Below, piece after piece: positions 1-9,548 of a DNA stretch of 64,000 nt. The translations under genes were made by a program, and so were the position numbers. How positions within the stretch are numbered: position 1 is the first letter of the stretch; each line of letters opens with the position of its first letter. The notes beneath the pieces were generated by a model. It saw nothing but the letters and a program-made list of their open reading frames with translations, ran no database searches and was not told where the DNA came from. Origin of the DNA: Leptolyngbya iicbica LK (GTDB lineage: Bacteria > Cyanobacteriota > Cyanobacteriia > Phormidesmidales > Phormidesmidaceae); contig NZ_QVFV01000001.1 of the NCBI RefSeq assembly GCF_004212215.1, positions 148,740 to 212,739 of the forward strand. Direction: 5' to 3'.

Positions 1-467
1 TCGGTCATCCTATCAGCGCGATAGTCACTACCTTAAGCCTCCTTTTCTCTGCTGGGAGGAATGACAACCGAACACAGACGCTAAACACGTACCGAAGGGA
101 CCCGTCCCCTGAAAAGGCTTGTCGCTCTCACGGGTAGCGCTGGGTAAACTCATGGACACTGAAACGTCGCTTTCACCGTCCCCATTTCTCGGCCCGCCAC
201 GGCGACTCACCCACCGTCTGATCAATCTGTAGCTTGGGCCGCATTTTCTCTCGGGGCAAATCAGTTAAAGGTAGAGTAGTTAAGTATTAAGCTGAGGCTC
301 CATCGCCTTTGACAGAGGGGATAGGATTGTTGATGAAGCATCGTGCTAATTTTGGGTAATTGCCACGATGTGGGTGGTAGCTAACTGCCGCGATCGCCCC
401 CGTTTTCCGCTTGTCTGCTCGCTCTCGATTTCCCTATTCCCATAGCTTGTAGTAGCAATCCTCCACT
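1..467. other. Left-edge noncoding stretch and cyaB leader
   Basis: I find no convincing gene here. One 65-codon frame on the minus strand (28-225) has no recognisable domain and an unnatural composition. A single GGGACCCGTCCC palindrome lies at 97-108. It is one half of the paired element seen at 9549-9608. The last ~200 bases should hold the promoter and leader of the cyclase gene that starts at 468, but no clear -35/-10 pair or Shine-Dalgarno sequence stands out. Confidence 0.5.
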
Positions 468-3044
468 ATGGCAACGTCTAACTCCAGCATGTTGGCGACC
501 TTCTCCCAAGTGAGTCCCCAAGGGGGCGGCTTAACCCGTCGGGTCAAAGATCTACCGGCGCCTCAGTTCATCGATTTATTGGATCAGATCACCCGGGAGT
601 TTGAACACTTCCTGCGGGCGATCGACATGATCAACAACGAATCGCTGGAGAACATGCTGGAGCAGATTTTGGAGGCGTTTACCCTCAAAATCGGCCAGAT
701 TCTCCAGGCCGATCGCACCACCATCTTCATGGTCGATTGGGATAAAGAAGAACTCTGGTCCAAAATTGCCCAGGGCGACGACGAAGCCCGCCTCGAAATT
801 CGCGTCCCCGTGGGCAAAGGCATTGCGGGCCATGTGGCCGCGTCCGGCGAATGCCTGAACATTCCCGATGCCTACGCCAGTGATCTCTTCAATCCCAAGA
901 CCGACAAGGAAACGGGCTACCGCACCCACAGCATTCTCTGCATTCCCGTTTTCAATAAAACGAAGGAAGCGGTGGTGGCCGTGGTGCAACTGCTGAACAA
1001 GCTTGATCCCAGCAACCAGCCCACCGCTTTTGATAGCCAGGATGAGCGCAGCTTCCGCGAGTTCGCGTCATCCATCGGCATCATTCTCGAAAGCTGCAAC
1101 TCCTTCTACGTTGCGGCCCGTAACCAAAAGGGCGTCTCTTCCCTACTAAAAGCGATCTCCTCCCTCGAACAAAGTTTGGATTTGGAGAAAACGCTGCAAT
1201 CCGTCATGGCGGAAGCCCGCGATTTGATGAGTGCCGATCGCAGCACCCTATGGCTCATCGACGAAACCACCAACGAACTGTGGTCAAAGGTGAAATCCGG
1301 CGACGGCAAAACCATGATTGACCTGCGCATTCCCGCCGATCGCGGCGTGGTGGGCTACGTCGCCACCACCGGGGAACCTCTCAACATTCCCGACGCCTAC
1401 CAAGATCCCCGCTTTGATCCCGCATCCGACAAGCGCACTGGCTACCTGACCCGCAATATCCTTTGTATGCCGGTGTTTGACTCCTCCGGCAAACTGATTG
1501 CGGTCACCCAGCTGATCAACAAAAAGCAGGGCTCCTTCAACAGCTCCGACGAAGAGTTCATGCGGGCGTTCAACATTCAGGCGGGCATCGCGCTGGAAAA
1601 TGCCCAACTGTTTGAAGACGTGCTGGTCGAAAAGCAATATCAGAAAGATATTCTGCAAAGCCTGTCTGATGCGGTCATCTCGACAGATCTGGAAGGTCGC
1701 GTCGTCACCATTAACGATGCCGCGCTGGAACTGCTGGGCTGTCCCGAATCGACCGACGACACCGACCACACCCTGCGAGAAGCCTGGGAAAAGCAGCTCA
1801 TTAACCGCTGCGTGTGGGACATCATTCCCCTCGAAAAGTTGCAGTTCCGCCTGGAAGATAGCCTGGAAACTGGGGCCAAGCACTACGTGCCCGAGCAAAC
1901 GCTGAAGGTCGCCATTCCCGCCGCGATCGCCCTCGCTGCCGAAGGCCAAACCATTGACCCCGCCGAGGCGCTGCTACTGCTGCCCGACGCCGACAACGCC
2001 GACCAGTTTTGGCCCTGGGGACACCGCACCGACGCCACGCCCCTGAGCAAATCTCAAGTGCAACTGCTGGAGCGCAGCATTAACCTGACGGTAAACCCGC
2101 TGACCAATCCCGAGGGCGGCGTGCGCGGCGGCCTGCTGGTGCTCGAAGACATCAGCCAAGAAAAGCGGATGAAGACCACCCTGTACCGCTACATGACTCC
2201 CGGCGTGGCCGATCGAGTCATGGCCCTGGGCGAAGACATGCTCATGCGCGGCGAACGGCGGGACGTCACTGTCCTCTTTTCCGACATTCGGGGCTACACC
2301 ACCCTGTCGGAGAATCTCGAAGCCGACAAGGTGGTGGAACTGCTCAACGCCTATTTTGAAACCATGGTGGAGGCCGTCTTTACCTACGAAGGCACCCTCG
2401 ACAAATTCATTGGCGATGCCATCATGGCCGTTTATGGCGCGCCACTACCGCTGCAAAATCATGCTTGGGCGGCAGTCCAGTCCGCGTTGGATATGCGTCA
2501 CCGCCTCGCCATCTTCAACGCTGAACGGGTGGCCCAAAAGCAACCGGAAGTGCGCATCGGCATCGGCATCAGCTCCGGCGAAGTGGTCTCCGGCAACATC
2601 GGCTCCCAGCGCAAGATGGAATACACCGTGATCGGCGACGGGGTGAACCTCAGCTCCCGCCTGGAAGGGGTAACGAAGCAGTATGGCTGCGACATCGTGT
2701 TGAGCGAGCACACCTATGAGCTGTGCGAAGACCTGATTTGGGTGCGGGAACTGGACAAAACCCGCGTCAAAGGGAAGACCCAGCCCGTCAGCATCTATGA
2801 GCTGATTGACTTTAAGAAAAATGCCCTCGACCAGACCTCTCAAGACTTCTTGGCGCTGTATCAAGAAGGGCGAGCTGCATACACCAGCATGGAATTCAAA
2901 AAAGCAATTGCCTGTTTTGAAAAAGCCGCCCAACTGCGCCCTAGCGATCGCGCCGTCGATGTCCACATCAATCGCGCCAACGCCTATCTGGTGAATCCCC
3001 CTCCCGCCGATTGGGATGGCGTCCACACCATGACTACCAAGTAA
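468..3044 (+). CDS. cyaB: CyaB-type adenylate cyclase (GAF-GAF-PAS-CHD-TPR)
   Basis: Soluble class III nucleotidyl cyclase of 858 residues that should make cAMP from ATP. Domain order is GAF-A (about 55-210), GAF-B (about 235-385), a PAS-like region (about 390-565), the catalytic domain (about 590-780) and a C-terminal TPR-like helix pair (about 795-845). Both GAF domains carry the NKxnFx3DE signature of cyclic-nucleotide-binding GAFs (NK at 177-178 and 351-352). Metal-binding Asp606 and Asp650, Lys646 with Thr720 as the base-recognising pair, and Asn727/Arg731 are all present. The Lys/Thr pair indicates adenylate rather than guanylate cyclase. Architecture and length match Anabaena CyaB1/CyaB2, where cAMP bound by a GAF activates the enzyme. 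That feedback is inferred here from family knowledge. It converges on the cellulose synthase-like gene. Confidence 0.92.
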   Translation: MATSNSSMLATFSQVSPQGGGLTRRVKDLPAPQFIDLLDQITREFEHFLRAIDMINNESLENMLEQILEAFTLKIGQILQADRTTIFMVDWDKEELWSKIAQGDDEARLEIRVPVGKGIAGHVAASGECLNIPDAYASDLFNPKTDKETGYRTHSILCIPVFNKTKEAVVAVVQLLNKLDPSNQPTAFDSQDERSFREFASSIGIILESCNSFYVAARNQKGVSSLLKAISSLEQSLDLEKTLQSVMAEARDLMSADRSTLWLIDETTNELWSKVKSGDGKTMIDLRIPADRGVVGYVATTGEPLNIPDAYQDPRFDPASDKRTGYLTRNILCMPVFDSSGKLIAVTQLINKKQGSFNSSDEEFMRAFNIQAGIALENAQLFEDVLVEKQYQKDILQSLSDAVISTDLEGRVVTINDAALELLGCPESTDDTDHTLREAWEKQLINRCVWDIIPLEKLQFRLEDSLETGAKHYVPEQTLKVAIPAAIALAAEGQTIDPAEALLLLPDADNADQFWPWGHRTDATPLSKSQVQLLERSINLTVNPLTNPEGGVRGGLLVLEDISQEKRMKTTLYRYMTPGVADRVMALGEDMLMRGERRDVTVLFSDIRGYTTLSENLEADKVVELLNAYFETMVEAVFTYEGTLDKFIGDAIMAVYGAPLPLQNHAWAAVQSALDMRHRLAIFNAERVAQKQPEVRIGIGISSGEVVSGNIGSQRKMEYTVIGDGVNLSSRLEGVTKQYGCDIVLSEHTYELCEDLIWVRELDKTRVKGKTQPVSIYELIDFKKNALDQTSQDFLALYQEGRAAYTSMEFKKAIACFEKAAQLRPSDRAVDVHINRANAYLVNPPPADWDGVHTMTTK

Positions 3045-3114
3045 GCTCAGCCATGCTGTAGGGTGGTATCGAGGTAACGAGACCCACGGTTGCCACGGCT
3101 CGTGTGAATTGCGG

Positions 3115-5361
3115 TTAACCGCGCGTGAGCAGCACGGGTTTGGGCCGAGGCGATCGCTCCGTCAAAAATCGTGGTCTTAACAACGACTGCAAAATCAGCC
3201 AAAGCGACTGCCATTCATTGGGCGAACAGCGACTTTGCCACTGACCAGGACGGCAAAATAAGAGCTCCGTAATGTGGCGTTGTTGCGGTAAATCGAGCGG
3301 CGCAAATTGCAGGGTCAAAGTGGGTAAACCATCGACCGGGCGCTGCTGCACCAAAGTGGCGGGCAGGGTAAAGTGCTCATCGACGAGAGCGATCGCAATT
3401 GGGGTTCCCGTCACCGCCGCAGAGGGCAAAGTATCGACTTTGGTAAGTTCCACTTCCGCCGCAATCTCAGAAATCATGGTGGTGGTGCCCCACACACATT
3501 GTTCAGTCCCGTCGGGCAGAGTGAGCTGCAGGCGAGCCACGCGGCGCACGTTAAACCACTCGTAGGGACTGGGACGCGGGGCATCGAGCAACACCAGCAA
3601 GGCGAGCCCCAGCATCATCAAGTTATAGCTGCTCCAGAGCCAACCAATGCCCACCCCGCGCCAATGCTCAGCCGGACTGGCCATGGTCATCAGACAGTGC
3701 CCCAGATTGACCCACAAGCTCAGCGCCGTAAGCCCAAACATCAGCATCAACGGCCAAGCTAAGGCCCAGTTGAACCGATAGCGATCGCTCGCCGTGCCTT
3801 TGGGCGTGACTTTGAAGCCATTGCCAAAGGGTCGCACCATTACTTGAAACACGGTCACGGCGAGAGGAAAGGCCAGCACCAGGGAATACACATCGGAGAG
3901 CAGGGCGGAGCGCGATCGATAATTTAGCCAGGAAAAGACGCTCAGTTGCACCAGGTAAAAGGGCAGGAAAAAATACAACAGTTCGGTCTCTGTGGCCCGC
4001 AGCGGAATGACGTTGAAAAAAGCGTAGGCCAGGGGCATGGCGAGAAAGCCGACGCGAGCCACGCTGCTGAACCAGTGAATCAATCCCTCGAAGTAGGCGA
4101 GACGCTGAATCGGCGTCAGTCCCGGAATGGTGACCGGATTCGATTTAATGAAAAAGGCTTGCAGGGTGCCTTGCTCCCAGCGCACCCGTTGCAAAGCGTG
4201 GGCGGCAATATTTTCTGCCGCCAGACCCGCGCTCAGTTTTTCGTTCAGATACACCAGTTGATAGCCCTGGGCAGCGATGCGGATGCCCGTGAAAAAGTCT
4301 TCACTGACCGCTTCGGTCACAAAGCCACCAATATCGGTCAACGCTGAGCGGCGCACGACAAACGATGTCCCCGCACACACCACGGCTCCGGCCCCATCGC
4401 GCACCCGCTGAATCTGCCGATAAAACACCTCTTCTTCGGGCGTGAGCACATCTTCTAAACCGAGATTGCGGGCGATGGGGTCAGGATTGTAAAAGCTCTG
4501 GGGCGTTTGCACCAACCCCACCTGCGGATCCTGGAAAAAGCCTACCGTGCGGGTAAGAAAGTTCCTCGTTGGCACAAAGTCCGCATCAAAACAAACGATG
4601 AGCTCGCCCTGAGTTTTGGGCAGGGCGTGGTTCAGGTTACCGGCTTTGGCGTGGCGATTGTCGGGGCGGGTGAGGTATTCACAACCAAGTTTTGCTGCCA
4701 GGGCCTGAATCTCTGGGCGGCGAGTGTCGTCGAGCAAGTACACCGTTTTGGGTTCGTACTCCATCGCCTGACAGCCGATGATCGTCCGCCGCAGAATAAA
4801 CTCCGGTTCGTCATAGGTTGGGATCAGCACATCTACAGTGGGGCGATACTCGCCACTGGCGACCATTTGCGAGAGCTGATCGGCGGCTTTATGGCGATCG
4901 CGCACCCGCAGCAGCAAAAACAACTGCACCAACCCGCTAAAGAGGATCAGCAACTCTAGCGCGAACAAGCCCAAGCTAAAGACGCCGTTCAACGGGGTGC
5001 TGAGGTTGAGGGTCGAGGTAGTGCGCCAGGTCAGATACCGCAACGTCAAGACACCCAAAATGCCCACGACCACGGTTCGGGACCAGGTTTGCGGCGTCGG
5101 TGACACCCGCATAATGCCCCACACCACCAACATCAACGCTGTCGCCCAAAACCAAAAATAGTGACCGATCGCCATCGGCGTCATCGCCCATGTCGGCGGA
5201 TGCTGCTGGAGATAATCGAGCTGTTCAAAAATGGTGCTGATGGTGTCGTGACCGCTAAACCAGGCGATCGCGATACCAGCGGCGATCGCTAAAGCACCCA
5301 TCATGAACAAGGTGGCTAGTTGGGGACGCCAAGGCTGGCGGAAAAACCGTGCAGAAGTCAT
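3115..5361 (-). CDS. bcsA: Cellulose synthase catalytic subunit-like GT2 protein
   Basis: Inner-membrane family 2 glycosyltransferase of about 748 residues that should polymerise UDP-glucose into beta-1,4-glucan and export it. Numbering from the ATG at 5361, I see an N-terminal group of membrane helices, then the D,D,D,QxxRW series: DD near 211, DAD near 259, SED near 353 and QRVRW near 391. Further membrane helices follow, with an FxVTxKG gating-loop motif near 516. The C-terminal ~140 residues look like a PilZ domain. The first motif is intact (RRVAR near 606), but the second reads MISEIAA instead of (D/N)xSxxG, so c-di-GMP binding is doubtful. An in-frame TTG nine bases upstream is a possible alternative start. 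No bcsB- or bcsC-like gene is adjacent, which is common in cyanobacteria. Confidence 0.88.
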   Translation of the reverse strand: MTSARFFRQPWRPQLATLFMMGALAIAAGIAIAWFSGHDTISTIFEQLDYLQQHPPTWAMTPMAIGHYFWFWATALMLVVWGIMRVSPTPQTWSRTVVVGILGVLTLRYLTWRTTSTLNLSTPLNGVFSLGLFALELLILFSGLVQLFLLLRVRDRHKAADQLSQMVASGEYRPTVDVLIPTYDEPEFILRRTIIGCQAMEYEPKTVYLLDDTRRPEIQALAAKLGCEYLTRPDNRHAKAGNLNHALPKTQGELIVCFDADFVPTRNFLTRTVGFFQDPQVGLVQTPQSFYNPDPIARNLGLEDVLTPEEEVFYRQIQRVRDGAGAVVCAGTSFVVRRSALTDIGGFVTEAVSEDFFTGIRIAAQGYQLVYLNEKLSAGLAAENIAAHALQRVRWEQGTLQAFFIKSNPVTIPGLTPIQRLAYFEGLIHWFSSVARVGFLAMPLAYAFFNVIPLRATETELLYFFLPFYLVQLSVFSWLNYRSRSALLSDVYSLVLAFPLAVTVFQVMVRPFGNGFKVTPKGTASDRYRFNWALAWPLMLMFGLTALSLWVNLGHCLMTMASPAEHWRGVGIGWLWSSYNLMMLGLALLVLLDAPRPSPYEWFNVRRVARLQLTLPDGTEQCVWGTTTMISEIAAEVELTKVDTLPSAAVTGTPIAIALVDEHFTLPATLVQQRPVDGLPTLTLQFAPLDLPQQRHITELLFCRPGQWQSRCSPNEWQSLWLILQSLLRPRFLTERSPRPKPVLLTRG

Positions 5362-5701
5362 AACTCTCAAGAAGCCAAATGAATGACAGTGGGAATATCT
5401 GCATCCGCACCGCAGCCCAGCGACCGTCAGTGACCGTCGTCAAAACTCAACTGCGACCTCTCCGCAGACTAGGCCATCATTTAGATAGAAAAATCTCTAT
5501 CCAGAAAATAACGCTTTTATAGCTTCTTTGCATTGCTTAATTCTGGGGTGAGCGATCGCTGAGAGTACGATAAGAAATCGCCCTGGGCGTCAAACATGGG
5601 GGGAGTCTCTCAGCCCACTGGAACTCTGGATCGCTACTCGGGAATCGGGCCGAGAGCTCGCTGCGTTGGTAACGCCTCAAGAGTCGGCAACACCATGATC
5701 G
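5362..5701. other. Intergenic region upstream of bcsA
   Basis: About 340 bases between the 3' end of pta and the start of the cellulose synthase-like gene, both on the minus strand. It is moderately AT-rich near 5460-5540 and holds one HIP1 octamer. It must carry the bcsA promoter. I see no gene, tRNA, repeat or convincing terminator. Confidence 0.4.
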
Positions 5702-7843
5702 TTAATGAGGAATGGCAGCCCCTGGGGCCGTTTGCGCCTGCACGGCGGTAATGGCGACAGTATTGACGATGTCTTCGACGGTGCAGCCCCGGCTCAGGTC
5801 GTTGACCGGCTTGCGGAGTCCTTGCAAAACGGGACCGATCGCGATCGCCCCGGTTTCCCGCTGCACCGCTTTATAGGTGTTGTTGCCCGTGTTCAAATCG
5901 GGAAAGATTAGCACCGTGGCTTTGCCCGCCACGGCAGAGCCTTTCATCTTCTGCGCACCCACTTCGAGGTCCACCGCCGCGTCGTATTGAATAGGGCCTT
6001 CGAGGAGTAAGTCAGGACGGCGATCGCGGGCCAACTTCGTCGCAGCCCGCACCTTTTCCACCTCTTCGCCCTTACCCGATTCCCCTGAGGAATAAGACAG
6101 TAGCGCCACTTTTGGGTCAACGCCAAAAATGCGGGCCGTATCTGCTGAAGAGATGGCAATTTCCGCTAGCTGTTCCGCCGTCGGATTGGGGTTGATGGCG
6201 CAGTCGCCGTACACCAGCACCCGCTGTTCTAAACACATGAAAAACACCGACGACACCACCGAGACGCCGGGTTGGGTTTTGACAAACTGTAGGGCCGGAC
6301 GAATGGTGTGCTGCGTCGTATGCACTGCGCCCGAAACCATGCCATCGGCATCGCCTTTGTACACCATCATGGTGCCAAAGTAAGAGACATCCATCATCAC
6401 GTCGAGGGCATTGTCGAGGGTGACGCCTTTGTGCTGCCGCAGTTCAAAAAAGGTCTGAGCATAGTCTTGCAGGGCCGGACTCTCGGACGGATGCACCACA
6501 TTCACCTGGTCGAGATCCAGCCGCACCTGATATTTTTCGATCACCCGCTGCACGTCGTGGCGATGTCCCAATAGCGTCAGTTTGACGATGCCCCGGTCGA
6601 GCAACATGGCCGCCGCTTTGAGAATGCGGGGATCATAGGCTTCGGGCAGAACGATATGCTGCAACTGCGACTTCGCCCGTTCCATCAGGTTGTAGGTAAA
6701 CATTTTGGGCGTCATGCCCCGGACCCGCACGGCACTAATTTGCTGGTCTAGGCGCTGCAAATCTACATGCTGATCGAACATCTGGATGCTGAGGTCGATC
6801 TTTTCGCGATCGTCGGGCCAAAGCGTACTGTGCACCTCATTGACCTGGGCCGCCGTGGTAAAAGTGTCGGTCTTGACGGAGAGAATCGGCAGCGGGTCGG
6901 GGATGCCTTCGATCAGGCGAGCGATCGCCGGTTCGGGCTGCATTCCCGTCGAGAGCAAAATGCCTGCCAGAGGCGGATAGCTGCTGGATTGATGGGCCTG
7001 CAACATGCCCGCAATGATGTCGCCGCGATCGCCCGGCGTAATCACCAAACAATCCGGCTCGACCCAGTCCAGACAGTTCTGCAACTGCATGGCCGCCACG
7101 ATGCGCTTCGTCGCGAGATTCTTAAGACGGCGATGCCCGTACAGCACCTGGGCTTGCAGCTGAGCGGCAATATCCCGCATTCGGGGACTCGCCAACCGGG
7201 GATGCCTTGGAATCACCGACAGCAATAACCCCCGCATGCCAAAGTGCCGGAACAATTCTTCCTTCAATTCATTAACGGCATCCGGGGCCGCATTGTTGAG
7301 AATGATGCCCGCAATGTCGCACCCGACTTCTTGATAGGCTTCCACCGCCATCTCCACGGGGCCTAAGGCTTCGGCCACGGAGCGATCGTGGGCGGTGCCC
7401 AAAATCAACACGGGTGCGCCCAAGTTTTTGGCAATTTCCTGATTAAAGCTAAATTCAAAGGCCAAATTTTCCGCCAGATAATCCGACCCTTCGCAGAGCA
7501 AAAAGTCGCCCCGCGATTCCAAAGCTTTGTACTTGCGAATGATGGTGTCGATGACGTCGTCAGTGCGATGTTGGGCGATCAGATCTTGGGCTTCGCGCGA
7601 TCGCAACCCAAACGATTCTTCATAGGTTTGCTTCAGCTCAAAATGGTTGACGATGAGGTGGATGTCTTCGTCTTGCTCGTGCTCGGGGGCGATGACGGCA
7701 GCTGCTGGCCCAGGGCCTTGAATCAACGGGCGAAAGAAGTGGACTCGCGTCGTCCGCCGCAACAGCAACTCGATAATGCCCAGGGAGACCAACGCCTTGC
7801 CGCTACCGGCTTCCGCCGTACTGATAAACAATGAATTCGTCAT
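5702..7843 (-). CDS. pta: Phosphate acetyltransferase (long form)
   Basis: Cytoplasmic enzyme interconverting acetyl-CoA plus phosphate and acetyl-phosphate plus CoA. It is the 713-residue long form. An N-terminal P-loop domain like dethiobiotin synthetase (GSGK at residues 13-16) is followed by a DRTGG domain (about 215-330) and the catalytic PTA_PTB domain (about 385-705). Visible catalytic-domain motifs include SYSSGESGKG and GPIQYDAA. The start is supported by AGGAG about eight bases upstream of the ATG. No acetate kinase gene is adjacent, so the Pta-AckA pathway genes are split in this genome. The gene is divergent from the hypothetical gene at 8059, with a 215-bp shared upstream region. 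Confidence 0.96.
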   Translation of the reverse strand: MTNSLFISTAEAGSGKALVSLGIIELLLRRTTRVHFFRPLIQGPGPAAAVIAPEHEQDEDIHLIVNHFELKQTYEESFGLRSREAQDLIAQHRTDDVIDTIIRKYKALESRGDFLLCEGSDYLAENLAFEFSFNQEIAKNLGAPVLILGTAHDRSVAEALGPVEMAVEAYQEVGCDIAGIILNNAAPDAVNELKEELFRHFGMRGLLLSVIPRHPRLASPRMRDIAAQLQAQVLYGHRRLKNLATKRIVAAMQLQNCLDWVEPDCLVITPGDRGDIIAGMLQAHQSSSYPPLAGILLSTGMQPEPAIARLIEGIPDPLPILSVKTDTFTTAAQVNEVHSTLWPDDREKIDLSIQMFDQHVDLQRLDQQISAVRVRGMTPKMFTYNLMERAKSQLQHIVLPEAYDPRILKAAAMLLDRGIVKLTLLGHRHDVQRVIEKYQVRLDLDQVNVVHPSESPALQDYAQTFFELRQHKGVTLDNALDVMMDVSYFGTMMVYKGDADGMVSGAVHTTQHTIRPALQFVKTQPGVSVVSSVFFMCLEQRVLVYGDCAINPNPTAEQLAEIAISSADTARIFGVDPKVALLSYSSGESGKGEEVEKVRAATKLARDRRPDLLLEGPIQYDAAVDLEVGAQKMKGSAVAGKATVLIFPDLNTGNNTYKAVQRETGAIAIGPVLQGLRKPVNDLSRGCTVEDIVNTVAITAVQAQTAPGAAIPH

Positions 7844-8058
7844 TGTGAATTCTCCTGGTCAATTCGCGCGGTCATGTCTACCCTGCCCGGTCACCTAAAT
7901 TGAATCTCGGAAAACGCTCTGCCCAGCAGATATTAACCATGACTTTTGAATTCACCGCGCGATCGCCCCAGAGCGGTATTACACTTTGCGTGAATAGTGC
8001 ATTTTTGCGCTGAGCTTCGGCTATGATTCTATAGTTCTTATGAACTATTTAGAGCATT

Positions 8059-8535
8059 ATGGTTCAATACACCCTGACTCAGAGTCCCGAAGTGATTCTC
8101 AATGTGGCGGGTAAAGATTCTCGCAAAGCCCGTGAGAAGGCGATGGATCAGTTGGTAGAACTGATGGATGATGGCCAGTTGCCCACCAACTTGGCCGATG
8201 GATTTGACCCTCAACAATTTATTGAAGTGAAAACGCCTGAACCGACGGCTGATGTCAAAAACCAGGAAGATGCGGTGGTCGAAGCGGTGCAAGTGCTCAG
8301 TCACCTCGCGACCCTGAAAATGAAGATGCAAGATTCTCGTGAGGAAGCGCTAGAGGTGCGCCAACTCATTGACTTGTTGTTTAGCGATGAGCCGATTAGC
8401 GAGGCCCAAATTGCCAGCTTGAAAGACGGCTTCAAAACCTTAAAAGGATTTGCCCAAACCAATCTCAAGTACCGGGATGCGCGATCGCAGGCCGAAAGCG
8501 CGCGGCAAATTTTGGATGAAGCACTCAAGCCCTAG
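8059..8535 (+). CDS. Conserved-type hypothetical protein, helical
   Basis: A 158-residue acidic, soluble protein that I do not recognise as a named family. It has no signal peptide or membrane helix. The sequence is mainly helical, with heptad-like stretches between residues 75 and 105 and again near the C-terminus, so a coiled-coil or helical-bundle fold is plausible. Composition and codon use match the neighbouring genes, and two HIP1-type sites fall in or near it, so I take it as real. It is divergent from pta and followed closely by the 62-bp tandem duplication. Function unknown. Confidence 0.7.
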   Translation: MVQYTLTQSPEVILNVAGKDSRKAREKAMDQLVELMDDGQLPTNLADGFDPQQFIEVKTPEPTADVKNQEDAVVEAVQVLSHLATLKMKMQDSREEALEVRQLIDLLFSDEPISEAQIASLKDGFKTLKGFAQTNLKYRDARSQAESARQILDEALKP

Positions 8536-8569
8536 TGACCCATCCAGCCACTGGGCTCCCTTCATGGGG

Positions 8570-8693
8570 TTTTATTGCAAGTTGCGATCGCATGTTAAGC
8601 CCTGCTGAGTAGCCGAAAACCGCCGCTTTAATTTTATTGCAAGTTGCGATCGCATGTTAAGCCCTGCTGAGTAGCCGAAAACCGCCGCTTTAA
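8570..8693. repeat. Perfect 62-bp tandem duplication
   Basis: Two identical 62-bp units, 8570-8631 and 8632-8693, abut exactly. Each contains GCGATCGC. They lie between the hypothetical gene ending at 8535 and the universal stress gene. Identity between the copies points to a recent duplication. There are only two units and no spacer, so this is not a CRISPR array. Confidence 0.95.
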
Positions 8694-8880
8694 AATGAGA
8701 TCAAAGAGACCCATCGTTTACGGAATCGTGATTGGCAAACTGATGGGCCTCCAAAAGCGATGCCGACCGCTTGGTGACGCAGGGTTCGCTTGTGGCTGAC
8801 ACAGCTGGCTCGAATCTTTGCGAAATCGAGTAGGTCAAGTTTGCGGTATCGCGATCGCTCCAGTAGCCGAGTACCTAGTC

Positions 8881-8886
8881 AGGAGG
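8881..8886 (+). promoter_or_regulatory. Strong ribosome binding site for the Usp gene
   Basis: AGGAGG sits five bases before the ATG at 8892 and fixes that codon as the start. The open frame continues 34 codons further upstream to 8790, but that extension is low-complexity and unlike the family. Confidence 0.8.
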
Positions 8887-8891
8887 CTGTT

Positions 8892-9431
8892 ATGTATCGC
8901 AAGATTTTGGTGGCTGTTGATCACTCCGCCTTGCAAAACTACTTGCTCGAGAAGGCGATGGGTCTAGCCAAGCTGATGAAAGCAGACTTGATCATTGTCC
9001 ACGCCCTATCCGCATACGATGAAGGCAGTCCTGGCCTCCCGATGCGGGCTTATCATTCCTACTACCCCATCAGCGACAGCGTCGCCTGGGAAACTTACCA
9101 AAAACGGTGGGAGGACTACGAGCAACAGGGCCTCAATGAACTGCGACAGTTAGCCGATCAGGCCACCGCCGAAGGGATCAAAACCGAGTTTACGCAAACG
9201 GCAGGTGACCCAGGCCGAGTCATTTGTGACATGGCTGCTAGTTGGCAGGCTGACCTGATCGTGGTGGGTAACCGGGGACGCTCCGGCCTGAGTGAATTTT
9301 TCTTGGGCAGTGTGAGCAACTACGTGATGCACCATGCACCTTGTTCGGTATTGGTGGTGCATAACACGGAAGTCCCGAACGCCCAAGCAAAGACTGCTGA
9401 AACTGCCGAGACAGCAGGGGCGATCGCGTAA
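8892..9431 (+). CDS. Universal stress protein (UspA family)
   Basis: A 179-residue cytoplasmic single-domain Usp protein. It begins with the typical beta-strand MYRKILVAVDHS. Near residues 115-140 it has the ATP-binding signature of the nucleotide-binding subfamily (GNRGRSG followed by FLGSVS, then SVLVVH). It is therefore likely to bind ATP and to work as a dimer in stress adaptation. The precise role cannot be read from sequence. An insertion near residues 45-75, rich in Tyr, Ser and Pro, is typical of cyanobacterial members. The C-terminal tail is a low-complexity Thr/Ala/Glu stretch. The start is set by the AGGAGG at 8881. The upstream region includes the 62-bp tandem duplication, which may contribute to its promoter. 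Confidence 0.9.
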   Translation: MYRKILVAVDHSALQNYLLEKAMGLAKLMKADLIIVHALSAYDEGSPGLPMRAYHSYYPISDSVAWETYQKRWEDYEQQGLNELRQLADQATAEGIKTEFTQTAGDPGRVICDMAASWQADLIVVGNRGRSGLSEFFLGSVSNYVMHHAPCSVLVVHNTEVPNAQAKTAETAETAGAIA

Positions 9432-9548
9432 CCGCTCGCCCGGTCTTGGCCGCAGGCTAACGAGTGTCACTGATTTACCGACAAGGTGCCGTCGCATTGA
9501 GGTTGACTAACCTGGGTGCGACGGTTTTGTGTGCGGGGCGATCGCTGA

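Noticed and set aside
1-300. Group II intron or other structured RNA at the left edge
   Set aside because: A GTGAAAGCGAC-like stretch on the minus strand recalled intron domain V, but no matching stem pairs and no reverse transcriptase gene is present.
1284-1949. Long open frame on the minus strand opposite the adenylate cyclase
   Set aside because: It is the antisense shadow of a well-supported gene. It has no domain, and composition follows the codon pattern of the other strand.
3111-3122. GCGGTTAACCGC palindrome at the bcsA stop codon
   Set aside because: A 12-bp palindrome over a stop codon with no T-run. It is easily due to chance, so it is not listed as a terminator.
8570-8693. CRISPR array
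   Set aside because: Two 62-bp units abut with no spacer, and no cas gene is nearby. It is a simple tandem duplication.
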